A stretch of DNA of 64,000 nucleotides from Cupriavidus sp. WKF15 (GTDB taxonomy: Bacteria > Pseudomonadota > Gammaproteobacteria > Burkholderiales > Burkholderiaceae). The notes beneath the pieces are model-generated. The model was given only the letters and a program-made list of their open reading frames with translations, was not told the DNA's origin and made no database searches. The position numbers and the translations under genes were made by a program. Shown here piece by piece: positions 27,607 through 34,186 of this stretch (within the stretch, counting starts at the first letter, position 1; each line of letters starts with the position of its first letter). Where the stretch lies: contig NZ_CP119573.1 in the NCBI RefSeq assembly GCF_029278605.1, positions 372,001 through 436,000 on the forward strand, read 5' to 3'.

Positions 27607-28671
27607 ATGCATAAATCCATGGTTGCGCTGCTCGCGCTTGCCGCGGGCAGCCTGCCCGCGGCCGCCCAGACCAACAGCGGCGTCACGCTCTACGGCCTGA
27701 TCGACACCACCATCCGCTTCAGCACCAACGAGGACGCGGCTGGCCATTCGCGCACGCAGATGACCGACGGCGTGCTCACCGGCAGCCGCTGGGGCCTGCG
27801 CGGCACCGAAGACCTCGGCGGCGGCAACAAGGCCTGGTACATCCTCGAATCGGGCTTCGCGCCCGACACCGGCACCAGCCAGCAGGGCGGGCGCCTGTTC
27901 GGCCGCACCGCGGTGATCGGGCTCGACGGCGACTATGGCAAGCTCGCGCTGGGCCGCCAGTACACCCTGGCCCACGAAGTGCTCTCCTCCTACGAGGCGA
28001 TGGCCTTCGCCAACAACTCGATCGTTGGCTACCAGGGCGGCAACTACACCGGGCTGCGCTACGACAACACCCTCAAGTACATCAAGTCGTTCGGCCCGGT
28101 GCAGGCCTCGGCAGCCTATACGTTCGGCGAAGTGCCGGGCAGCATCAAGAACAGCTCGGCCGCTGCGGGTGCGCTCGTCTACAGCAACGGGCCGCTTGAA
28201 GTCGGCGCGGTCTATCAGCAAACCCAGAACGTCACCAGCGCATTCTTCGGCGCCGTACCCGCGGCGCAGGCCAGCAAGCAGACAGTCTGGGGGCTCGGCG
28301 GCACGTGGAAGGCCGCGCGCGCACAGTATTACCTGGGCTACACCAACAACCGGCTGGACGTGGCCGACTACCGCAACAACGTCGGCTATATCGGCACACG
28401 CTACACGCTGACGGATGCGCTCGCGTTCATCGGCACGTTCCAGTACGACTGGCTGCGTCATGCCGGGCAGAGCGGCAAGCGGCTCACCACGGCGGGCATG
28501 CTGGACTACAGCTTCAGCAAGCGCACGGATGTCTATCTGGAGGTGGATTACACCCACCTGCAGGGGGCGTGGATCGCGCTGAACAGTTCGCCCGCGTTCA
28601 ACAACAGTGGCAATACGTACGGCAATGGCACGCGGTTGGGCGTGGTGGCCGGCGTGCGGCACAAGTTCTGA
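27607..28671 (+). CDS. Outer-membrane porin (Burkholderiales general porin type)
   Basis: 354 residues with a cleavable signal peptide (about 1-21, ending AAAQ) followed by SGVTLYGLIDTTIRF, the usual first strand of beta-proteobacterial trimeric porins. Also recognisable are GSRWGLRGTEDLGGG, LGRQYTLAHE and the final strand ending VRHKF with a C-terminal Phe, required for outer-membrane assembly. It follows the MFS gene by 57 bp and is probably part of the same substrate-uptake unit. Confidence 0.92.
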   Translation: MHKSMVALLALAAGSLPAAAQTNSGVTLYGLIDTTIRFSTNEDAAGHSRTQMTDGVLTGSRWGLRGTEDLGGGNKAWYILESGFAPDTGTSQQGGRLFGRTAVIGLDGDYGKLALGRQYTLAHEVLSSYEAMAFANNSIVGYQGGNYTGLRYDNTLKYIKSFGPVQASAAYTFGEVPGSIKNSSAAAGALVYSNGPLEVGAVYQQTQNVTSAFFGAVPAAQASKQTVWGLGGTWKAARAQYYLGYTNNRLDVADYRNNVGYIGTRYTLTDALAFIGTFQYDWLRHAGQSGKRLTTAGMLDYSFSKRTDVYLEVDYTHLQGAWIALNSSPAFNNSGNTYGNGTRLGVVAGVRHKF

Positions 28672-28777
28672 TGTGGCGGGCGCCGTTGGGGGGCGCCGTG
28701 TTCTGCAGCGGCAGTCCGCCCCCTGAAGCCGCTTGTCGGCCGCACCTTGCGGGTGGAATAGGTTCCCCCGCCAGCAT

Positions 28778-29215
28778 TCAGGGTCGAAGTGGAGCGTCGC
28801 GGGCGTTCGCCCACCCCGTGCTGTCGGACAATGTTTCAATCAAGGGGCAGGACGCCTCATCGCCATTGGCCTTGCATTGCCCGATCAGATGCGTCAGTTC
28901 GGCGCGCAATCGTTCGAGATCCCTCAAACGTTGCTCCACCAGACCGAGCTTTCGCTCGGCCAGTACGCGGGCCCTGCTGCACGAGTCACCATCACTCTGT
29001 TGCAGCAGCACCCGGATTTCATCAAGGGTAAACCCGAGCGACTGGGCCCGGCGGATGAAGAAGATCCGCTTCAGGCTCGGTTGCGTATACTGCCGAATGG
29101 TTCCATTGACACGCTCCGGCACCGGCAGCAAGCCGCACCGGTGGTAGTAGCGGACCGTCTCCACGCCTACACCAGCCGCCTTGGCCAGCTTACCGATCGT
29201 CAGGGTGTGCGCCAT
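28778..29215 (-). CDS. merR: MerR family regulator with the Hg(II)-binding cysteine triad (orphan)
   Basis: 145 residues. N-terminal winged helix (about 5-72; TIGKLAKAAGVGVETVRYYHRCGLL) and dimer helix. C79, C114 and C123 have spacings of 35 and 9, identical to C82/C117/C126 that bind Hg(II) in Tn501/Tn21 MerR, and the local motif SCPLIETLS matches. Its start is 3 bp from a mer-type promoter reading the other way. No merT, merP or merA follows: the promoter is split by an IS630 element. Whether the protein still binds Hg is inferred from the cysteines. Confidence 0.88.
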   Translation of the reverse strand: MAHTLTIGKLAKAAGVGVETVRYYHRCGLLPVPERVNGTIRQYTQPSLKRIFFIRRAQSLGFTLDEIRVLLQQSDGDSCSRARVLAERKLGLVEQRLRDLERLRAELTHLIGQCKANGDEASCPLIETLSDSTGWANARDAPLRP

Positions 29216-29218
29216 CGC

Positions 29219-29245
29219 TTGACTCCGTACCGTGGTACGGAACTA
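29219..29245 (+). promoter_or_regulatory. Mer-type promoter/operator, interrupted in its -10 element
   Basis: -35 TTGACT (29219-29224) is followed by the dyad CCGTAC-CGTG-GTACGG (29225-29240), the MerR-binding site. The spacer is 19 bp, the unusual length MerR untwists. The -10 would begin at TA (29244-29245); joining it to the sequence after the IS gives TAGGCT, compared with TAAGGT in Tn501. The insertion therefore cuts the -10 hexamer. Confidence 0.85.
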
Positions 29246-29263
29246 GTCCAATGCGTCATTGAA
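29246..29263 (+). repeat. IS630 left inverted repeat
   Basis: 18-bp end, perfect match to the complement of 30340-30357, directly adjoining the TA target duplication inside the mer-type -10. Confidence 0.95.
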
Positions 29264-29294
29264 AAAGCACCCCGTTCGTGGTTAGATCGGGTGC

Positions 29295-30347
29295 ATGGGA
29301 AAAATGAATTTGACCGAGCTCGAGCGTGAACAACTGCTGGCGGCGACTCGCAGCCGAACCATTCGGGCAGCCGACGCGCGCCGGGCCAAGCTGATCCTGA
29401 TGCTTGAAGACGGCGAATCGCGCGACGCGATCATTGAGCGGCTGGGGTGCGATTCGCGTTTCATCTCGCGTTGGTCGAGTCGGTTTCTGGCCGAGCGGCT
29501 TGCAGGCTTGTACGCGCGCCATCCTGGACGAGCGCCCCTGAAGCCGCCTGAAAAGCTCGAGGCGCGTGTTCTGAGCTACACGCTCAAGCGCAAGCCCGCG
29601 GACGGGTCGACGCATTGGAGCAGCTACAAGCTTGCCGCGGAACTGGGGGATGTGTCGGTCTCGGCCGTGCAGCGCATCTGGCGCAAACATGGCGTGCGCC
29701 CGCACAGGTTGGAGCGGCACATGATCTCCAACGATCCCAACTTCGAGACCAAAGCCGCAGACGTGATTGGGTTGTATCTGAATCCGCCCGCGCATGCGGC
29801 GGTGTTCTGCGTGGACGAGAAGACCGCGATCCAGGCCCTGGATCGTAAGGACCGGCTGTTGCCACTGTCGCCAGGGCGTGCCGAGAGTCATGGCTTTGAA
29901 TACAAGCGTAACGGCACGCTCAGCCTGTTTGCTGCCCTCAACACGGCAACCGGGGAGGTGATTGGCAAGACCGCACCACGCCATACCAGCGAGCAGTTCG
30001 TGGCCTTCCTCACCGATGTTGTGGCCAGTCAGCGGCCGGAGCAAGAAATCCATGTCATCTGCGACAACGTGAGCAGCCACAAAACCGAGCGCGTGCAGAC
30101 CTTCCTCGAAGAACACCGTAACGTGCAGTTGCACTACACGCCGACTTACACGTCGTGGCTCAATCAGGTCGAGAACTGGTTCGCGCGCATTCAGCGCGAT
30201 GTGATCGCGCGCGGCGTCTTCACCTCGGTGAAGGACCTGGACCGCAAGCTGATGCGCTATATCCGTCAACACAACAAGAATCCCAAGCCAATCAAGTGGA
30301 AGTACGACGATCCATCTCGGCGAATTCGCCCGGTGCCAATTCAATGA
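29295..30347 (+). CDS. IS630-family transposase
   Basis: 350 residues. N-terminal helix-turn-helix (about 1-75; AIIERLGCDSRFISRW) and C-terminal DDE nuclease of the Tc1/mariner-like type: D174 (CVDEKT), D257 (CDNVSSHKT) and E293 (SWLNQVENWFARIQ). The D-D-34/36-E spacing fits this family. Encoded in a single frame with no programmed frameshift; the stop lies inside the right inverted repeat. It carries out excision and insertion at TA. Confidence 0.95.
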   Translation: MGKMNLTELEREQLLAATRSRTIRAADARRAKLILMLEDGESRDAIIERLGCDSRFISRWSSRFLAERLAGLYARHPGRAPLKPPEKLEARVLSYTLKRKPADGSTHWSSYKLAAELGDVSVSAVQRIWRKHGVRPHRLERHMISNDPNFETKAADVIGLYLNPPAHAAVFCVDEKTAIQALDRKDRLLPLSPGRAESHGFEYKRNGTLSLFAALNTATGEVIGKTAPRHTSEQFVAFLTDVVASQRPEQEIHVICDNVSSHKTERVQTFLEEHRNVQLHYTPTYTSWLNQVENWFARIQRDVIARGVFTSVKDLDRKLMRYIRQHNKNPKPIKWKYDDPSRRIRPVPIQ

Positions 30348-30357
30348 CGCATTGGAC
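30340..30357 (+). repeat. IS630 right inverted repeat
   Basis: TTCAATGACGCATTGGAC, the perfect complement of the left end. It overlaps the last codons of the transposase gene and is followed by the TA duplication. Confidence 0.95.
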
Positions 30358-30479
30358 TAGGCTACGTCCAAAACCCCTCAATGGGAAAGGGCAGACTGCA
30401 TTTCGATATGGAACCGGGGGCCGGAACGCCAGGGATGGTGACGTCTGCCGCCTACCGGCCGCGATGGCGAAGGGACGTG

Positions 30480-30716
30480 ATGAGTGCAGTCAAGCTGAAG
30501 TCGATCATCACCTGCCCCAAGTGCGCCTATGCAAAAGAAGATACGATGCCGACAGATGCCTGCCAGTGGTGCTATGAGTGCGAGCGCTGCCACATGTTAC
30601 TGAGGCCGAAGGCCGGTGATTGCTGCGTCTTCTGCTCATATGGGACCGAACGGTGCCCGCCCATGCAGCAGCAAACTGGCTTGTGCTGTTCGCCGGCGGC
30701 CGTCACTCGCCGCTGA
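30480..30716 (+). CDS. Small cysteine-rich GDCCVxC protein
   Basis: 78 residues with 12 cysteines: C12-x-x-C15, C28-x-x-C31-x-x-C34-x-x-C37, GDCCVFCSYG (C48, C49, C52), C59 and C69-C70. The GDCCVxC core followed by SYGT..CPP.Q defines a small family that I recall being annotated next to mercury-resistance genes, sometimes as a selenoprotein; its biochemistry is not established to my knowledge. The start has AAGGGA 5-6 nt upstream; an upstream in-frame ATG at 30381 has none. Without the IS it would be the first gene of the MerR-controlled transcript. Metal or thiol chemistry is inferred from the cysteines. Confidence 0.8.
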   Translation: MSAVKLKSIITCPKCAYAKEDTMPTDACQWCYECERCHMLLRPKAGDCCVFCSYGTERCPPMQQQTGLCCSPAAVTRR

Positions 30717-30734
30717 CGCCAGAGCCGGGGCATC

Positions 30735-30944
30735 ATGCAATCACAAATCATTCGCGTTTTTCCCCGGGAATATGGCTGGGCACTGGAGGTCGGCGACCTC
30801 AATGCAAAGGTCCAGATATTTCCGACCATGGAAGCCGCAATCGCTGCGGGTTGGGGCCTGGCGAGGCAGGAGAACGCGGAGTTGCACATACACCGCCACG
30901 ATGGGAACCTGCGCTGGCGCACCAGCGGCTGCGACCAGCACTAG
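30735..30944 (+). CDS. DUF2188-like small protein
   Basis: 69 residues. The pattern W-x-L-E-V-x-x-L-N-A-x-V-x-I-F-P-T-M-E-A-A-I-A-A-G and the ending ELHIHRHDGNL match the short DUF2188 fold, which has no assigned function. It lies 18 bp behind the GDCCVxC gene and may be co-transcribed. The ribosome site is weak. Confidence 0.6.
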   Translation: MQSQIIRVFPREYGWALEVGDLNAKVQIFPTMEAAIAAGWGLARQENAELHIHRHDGNLRWRTSGCDQH

Positions 30945-30956
30945 CCGCGGGCGCCG

Positions 30957-31172
30957 CTATCCGGCGACAGGCGGAAATACGTACCACGCGCCATCGCCAT
31001 GGCGGAAGAAGGCAATCGACAGGCGCCGCGCGGATTGGGTCGATTCGACGCACACGAGGCAACCCTTGTGGTTGGCAAGGTGCCTGAAGCAGGCAACCCG
31101 CGCCGGGCTCTCATCGCTTGGCGACAACCACTTTTCTACCTGCGCGCGTAGTGAATTCTCTGTATTGCGCAT
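30957..31172 (-). CDS. Conserved small hypothetical protein
   Basis: 71 residues from the ATG at 31172, which has an excellent GGAG 7 nt upstream; the frame continues to 31223 without one. Contains VEKWLSP, an internal CLVCVES and the C-terminal FFRHGDGAWYVFPP. Similar short proteins with this ending recur in Ralstonia and Cupriavidus genomes as far as I recall, with no assigned function. Convergent with the DUF2188 gene. Confidence 0.6.
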   Translation of the reverse strand: MRNTENSLRAQVEKWLSPSDESPARVACFRHLANHKGCLVCVESTQSARRLSIAFFRHGDGAWYVFPPVAG

Positions 31173-31373
31173 CGTGGCACTCCTTCCGAGGCACACCTCA
31201 CTGGTACCGCAAACAACTGGCACCTCCTTGATTTCAAGGTTAGATGGAGGGCCTCACCAGCGCCTTAGGCAAGGGACAACAATACGCATCGGGACGGACT
31301 GAATCGCACGTAGGAAATTCCTGACAGGAGGTGTCCAGGCACCCCGGGGCAATGTATAGGCCGTATCTGCCCT

Positions 31374-31571
31374 TCAACGCGGCTTGCCGATCGCCGCAAG
31401 AAGTTGCAGGCCCTCGCCAGTGATGCAGATGTGCCTGTGGTCAGGCGCAGTAGCCTCCAGCCGGACAAGCTGGCGTTCGACCAGCGCGCCGATGTCGGCA
31501 GGGTCCAGTTCCCGGTGGCCTTCCATATCACCGAGAACCATCAAGGCGGCGATCTCATGAGGACTCAGCAT
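31374..31571 (-). CDS. Small winged-helix-like hypothetical protein
   Basis: 65 residues from the ATG at 31571 with AGGAG immediately upstream. The pattern LSPHEIAALMVLGD...LDPADIGALVERQLVRLE...ICITGEGLQLLAAI resembles a compact winged helix (helix, helix, recognition helix, then a beta-wing with ITGEG). Function unknown; a DNA-binding role is only suggested. It lies downstream of the dehydroquinase gene on the same strand. Confidence 0.55.
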   Translation of the reverse strand: MLSPHEIAALMVLGDMEGHRELDPADIGALVERQLVRLEATAPDHRHICITGEGLQLLAAIGKPR

Positions 31572-31714
31572 CTCCTGTCTCCGGCGGTGATCGAGGGTCG
31601 TGTCCGGTACGCCGCCTGAAGCCTCTTGCCGGCCCCGGGCCGGTCGCCGGCACGTCTTCGTCACTATAGGAGTCGACGCCCGAAGAGATGCGAGGGATTC
31701 CGCCGCATTTGCGT

Positions 31715-32188
31715 TCAATCAAATCGGGGCGCGCCATCCACCCCCGCCAGCATGGCCAGCGCCGAAACCGCCACCGCATATCCCTTGACGCCCAGGCCTG
31801 CCATCACCGCCTTCGCCACCGGTGAAATCCATGAGTGATGCCGGAACGCCTCGCGCGCATGCACATTCGAGATGTGGTACTCGATTACCGGCACCGCGGC
31901 CCCCTTGATGGCGTCATGCAGCGCAATCGACGTATGCGTCAGCGCTCCCGCATTAAGCACCACGCCGGCCATCTCGCCGCGCGCGCAGGCTTGCCCTGCC
32001 TCATGGATCCAGTCGATCAGCTGTCCTTCGTAGTTGGTCTGCCGGCATTCGGCCCGCAGGCCAAGCGCTTGCGCGGCCGCCTGGCAGATCCGCTCCACGT
32101 CGGCCAGCGTTTCGCTGCCGTACACCGCCGGCTCGCGCGTGCCCAGCAGGTTGAGGTTGGGGCCGTTGAGCACCAGTACTGTCTTCAT
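31715..32188 (-). CDS. aroQ: Type II 3-dehydroquinate dehydratase
   Basis: 157 residues. Interconverts 3-dehydroquinate and 3-dehydroshikimate. Family signatures: VLVLNGPNLNLLGTREP (active-site Asn-Gly-Pro-Asn loop), the catalytic-loop RQTNYEGQLIDWIHEA, VLNAGALTHTSIALHDAI and VIEYHISNVHAREAFRHHSW. Start at the ATG with GGAG 7 nt upstream. The C-terminus is about ten residues longer than the typical 146-aa enzyme. Beside quinate/shikimate catabolic genes and a divergent LysR regulator, it is probably the catabolic (QuiB-like) copy. Confidence 0.93.
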   Translation of the reverse strand: MKTVLVLNGPNLNLLGTREPAVYGSETLADVERICQAAAQALGLRAECRQTNYEGQLIDWIHEAGQACARGEMAGVVLNAGALTHTSIALHDAIKGAAVPVIEYHISNVHAREAFRHHSWISPVAKAVMAGLGVKGYAVAVSALAMLAGVDGAPRFD

Positions 32189-32276
32189 TGCGTCTCCCGG
32201 AATGAACAAGGCCGCGCCTCTGGCGCGGCCGTCACCGATAGCCTATCGTTAAGCCTCCGCATAACAATCCGGCAAT

Positions 32277-33236
32277 ATGGAAACTCAGAATGCGCTGTCA
32301 GCGAACAATGATCCCTTCCTGCGGGATCTGCGCCTGTTCTGCACGGTGGCGCGCCGCTCCAGCTTTATTGCCGCGGCCCATGAGACAGGCATTTCACCCG
32401 CGCACGTGAGCAAGCGCATCGCGATGCTGGAGGCGATGCTCGGCACCCGCCTGTTCCATCGCACCACGCGGCGCGTCAGCGTGACGGCGGAAGGCGAAAA
32501 CGCGTTCGCGTGGGCCCGCAAGATCCTGGAGGACGTCGACGGCATGCTTGAAGCGGTGGGCGGCGCGGGCAAGGCGGAAAGCGAGCCGCGCGGGCTGCTT
32601 CGCATTGCCACCAGCCTGCGGCTCGGGCGCCGCTTCGTGGCGCCGGTGCTGGCGCTGCTGCGGCAACAGCATCCGGGGCTCGAGGTCTGGCTGGAACTGC
32701 TGGACCGGCGCGTGGACCTGATCGGGGAGAACTTCGACCTGGACATCCGCATCGGCGAAGTCGAGGAACCGCACCTGATTGCCAGCCGCATTGCCAGCGG
32801 CAGCCGCGTGCTGTGCGCGGCGCCGGCCTACCTGGCGCGCCGCGGCGCGCCGCGCCAGCTGGCCGAACTGGCGCAGCATGACTGCCTGCTCCACCGCGAA
32901 CGCGACCAGGCCTTCGGCGTGTGGCGGCTGCACGGCCCCGCCGGCATGGAAATGGTCAAGGTGACCGGCCCGATGGCGTCGAACCACAGCGACGTCACGC
33001 GCGAGTGGGCGCACGAGGGCTACGGCATCATCATGGCCTCGGTCTGGGACGTGGCCGACAGCATTCGCGCAGGCGAGCTGGTGCAGGTGCTGCCGGCGTG
33101 GCAGCAGCCGGCCGACGTCTGGGCCGTGACCAGCGCCCGGGCATCGTCGTCGGCGCGCATGCGCGTCTGCATCGACTTCCTCAAGGCCCGCCTGTCACAG
33201 GGCCCGTTCGCGCTGGCGAGTTCGCTGCACGGGTAG
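32277..33236 (+). CDS. LysR family transcriptional regulator
   Basis: 319 residues. Winged helix at about 14-72 (RSSFIAAAHETGISPAHVSKRIAMLE, with A-H-V-S-K in place of the usual A-V-S) and a LysR substrate domain from about 105. It diverges from the dehydroquinase gene with an 88-bp gap, so it likely controls that gene. It resembles the group of LysR regulators with the FDLDIRIGEVEEPHLIASRI motif, as in DsdC/GcvA-related LTTRs. Ligand unknown. Confidence 0.83.
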   Translation: METQNALSANNDPFLRDLRLFCTVARRSSFIAAAHETGISPAHVSKRIAMLEAMLGTRLFHRTTRRVSVTAEGENAFAWARKILEDVDGMLEAVGGAGKAESEPRGLLRIATSLRLGRRFVAPVLALLRQQHPGLEVWLELLDRRVDLIGENFDLDIRIGEVEEPHLIASRIASGSRVLCAAPAYLARRGAPRQLAELAQHDCLLHRERDQAFGVWRLHGPAGMEMVKVTGPMASNHSDVTREWAHEGYGIIMASVWDVADSIRAGELVQVLPAWQQPADVWAVTSARASSSARMRVCIDFLKARLSQGPFALASSLHG

Positions 33237-33276
33237 AAGCCGGCCCGCGCGGCGGCGCGAGGGTCTGTAACAGACC

Positions 33277-34044
33277 CTAAAGCGTGCGCATGATCGACAG
33301 CGCGGTGTCCTGCAGCACCTGCAGCACGCGCGCGCAGGCCGCGTCCGCGCTCTCCTCGCCGATCTGCATATTGACCGACAGCGCCGCAATCACCTTGCCG
33401 TGGCGGTCGCGCAGCGGCACCGCCACCCCGCGCACGCCGATCTGCAACTGCTGCTCCACCACGGCATAGCCCTGAGCGCCGGCCTTGCGAATCTCTTGCA
33501 GCAGCCGGTCGTGCTGGAGGATCGTGTAGGGCGTATAGGGCGTCAGCACGCACTGGTCCAGCCACTCCCTCACCGTGTCCTCGGGCTGCGACGCCAGCAT
33601 CATCACGCCGGCCGAGGCCAGCGGGGCCGGCACGCGCGCACCCAGCACGAAGCCCGTGCTCATCACGCGGCTGGTGCTGGTGCGGGAGATGAATACCAGC
33701 TCCCAGCCATCGAGCACGCTCAGGTAGGCGGCCTCGCCGACCTGCGCGGTGATCTGCTGCAGGAACGGCTGCACCAGGCGCGGCAGCCGTGCCGAATCGA
33801 AGTAGGACCAGCCGACCTTGAGCACGCGCGGCGTCAGGCTGAACAGCGTGCCGTCGCTGGTCGTATAGCCCAGGTGCTCCAGCGTGAGCAGGTAGCGCCG
33901 CGCGGCCGTGCGCGTCAGGCCAGTCAGCTGCGCCGCCTGCGACGGCGTGAGGCGGGGATGGTCGTTGTCAAAGGCCTCCAGGATCGCCAGGCCCTTCTCC
34001 AGCCCGGCGATCCAGTCGCGCCGGTTCAACGGTTCTTTTTCCAT
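33277..34044 (-). CDS. IclR family regulator (PcaR/PcaU/PobR group)
   Basis: 255 residues. N-terminal winged helix (about 12-75; LTPSQAAQLTGLTRTAARRYLLTLEHLGY) and C-terminal effector domain (about 85-250) with GARVPAPLASAGVMMLA and GYAVVEQQLQIGVRGVAVPL. The T-R-A-A-A-R-R-Y helix is typical of the PcaU/PcaR/PobR/CatR subgroup that senses aromatic acids. Divergent from the dehydroshikimate dehydratase, so it is the likely regulator of quinate/shikimate use. Inducer not deducible. Confidence 0.86.
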   Translation of the reverse strand: MEKEPLNRRDWIAGLEKGLAILEAFDNDHPRLTPSQAAQLTGLTRTAARRYLLTLEHLGYTTSDGTLFSLTPRVLKVGWSYFDSARLPRLVQPFLQQITAQVGEAAYLSVLDGWELVFISRTSTSRVMSTGFVLGARVPAPLASAGVMMLASQPEDTVREWLDQCVLTPYTPYTILQHDRLLQEIRKAGAQGYAVVEQQLQIGVRGVAVPLRDRHGKVIAALSVNMQIGEESADAACARVLQVLQDTALSIMRTL

Positions 34045-34068
34045 GCTCGCTTATGGTTAACCCGGGTA

Positions 34069-34100
34069 ATGCGCGACAGTCGCGCATGATCGCGCGATTA
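34069..34100. promoter_or_regulatory. Palindromic operator candidate between iclR-type gene and dehydratase gene
   Basis: ATGCGCGAC-A-GTCGCGCAT (34069-34087) is a perfect 19-bp palindrome, closely followed by CGCGCGATTA (34091-34100), the complement of TAATCGCGCG seen before the dehydrogenase gene at 25118. It lies 25-56 bp from the regulator start and 87-118 bp from the dehydratase start, a natural position for divergent control. Confidence 0.55.
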
Positions 34101-34186
34101 TCGCTCTTTTAGGCGCGAATTGCGATTGTTTGGCGCGCTCGCGACTTCTACGCTTGCTGCATACCGGCCCCGACCTTCACCGCATC

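Larger units (their letters stand above)
29244..30359 (+). mobile_element. IS630-family insertion sequence, intact
   Basis: Element 29246-30357 (1112 bp) has perfect 18-bp terminal inverted repeats, GTCCAATGCGTCATTGAA at 29246-29263 and its complement at 30340-30357. It is flanked by TA on both sides (29244-29245 and 30358-30359) within a CTAG target. TA duplication at CTAG is the standard IS630 target. One transposase gene fills it. Perfect ends and an intact gene suggest a recent insertion. Confidence 0.95.

Noticed and set aside
28672..28777. GC-rich GGCGCC repeats after the porin as a terminator
   Set aside because: Stem is short and irregular and there is no T-run.
30381..30479. Longer start for the GDCCVxC protein at ATG 30381
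   Set aside because: No ribosome site there, and the extension precedes the conserved cysteine region; AAGGGA fits the ATG at 30480.
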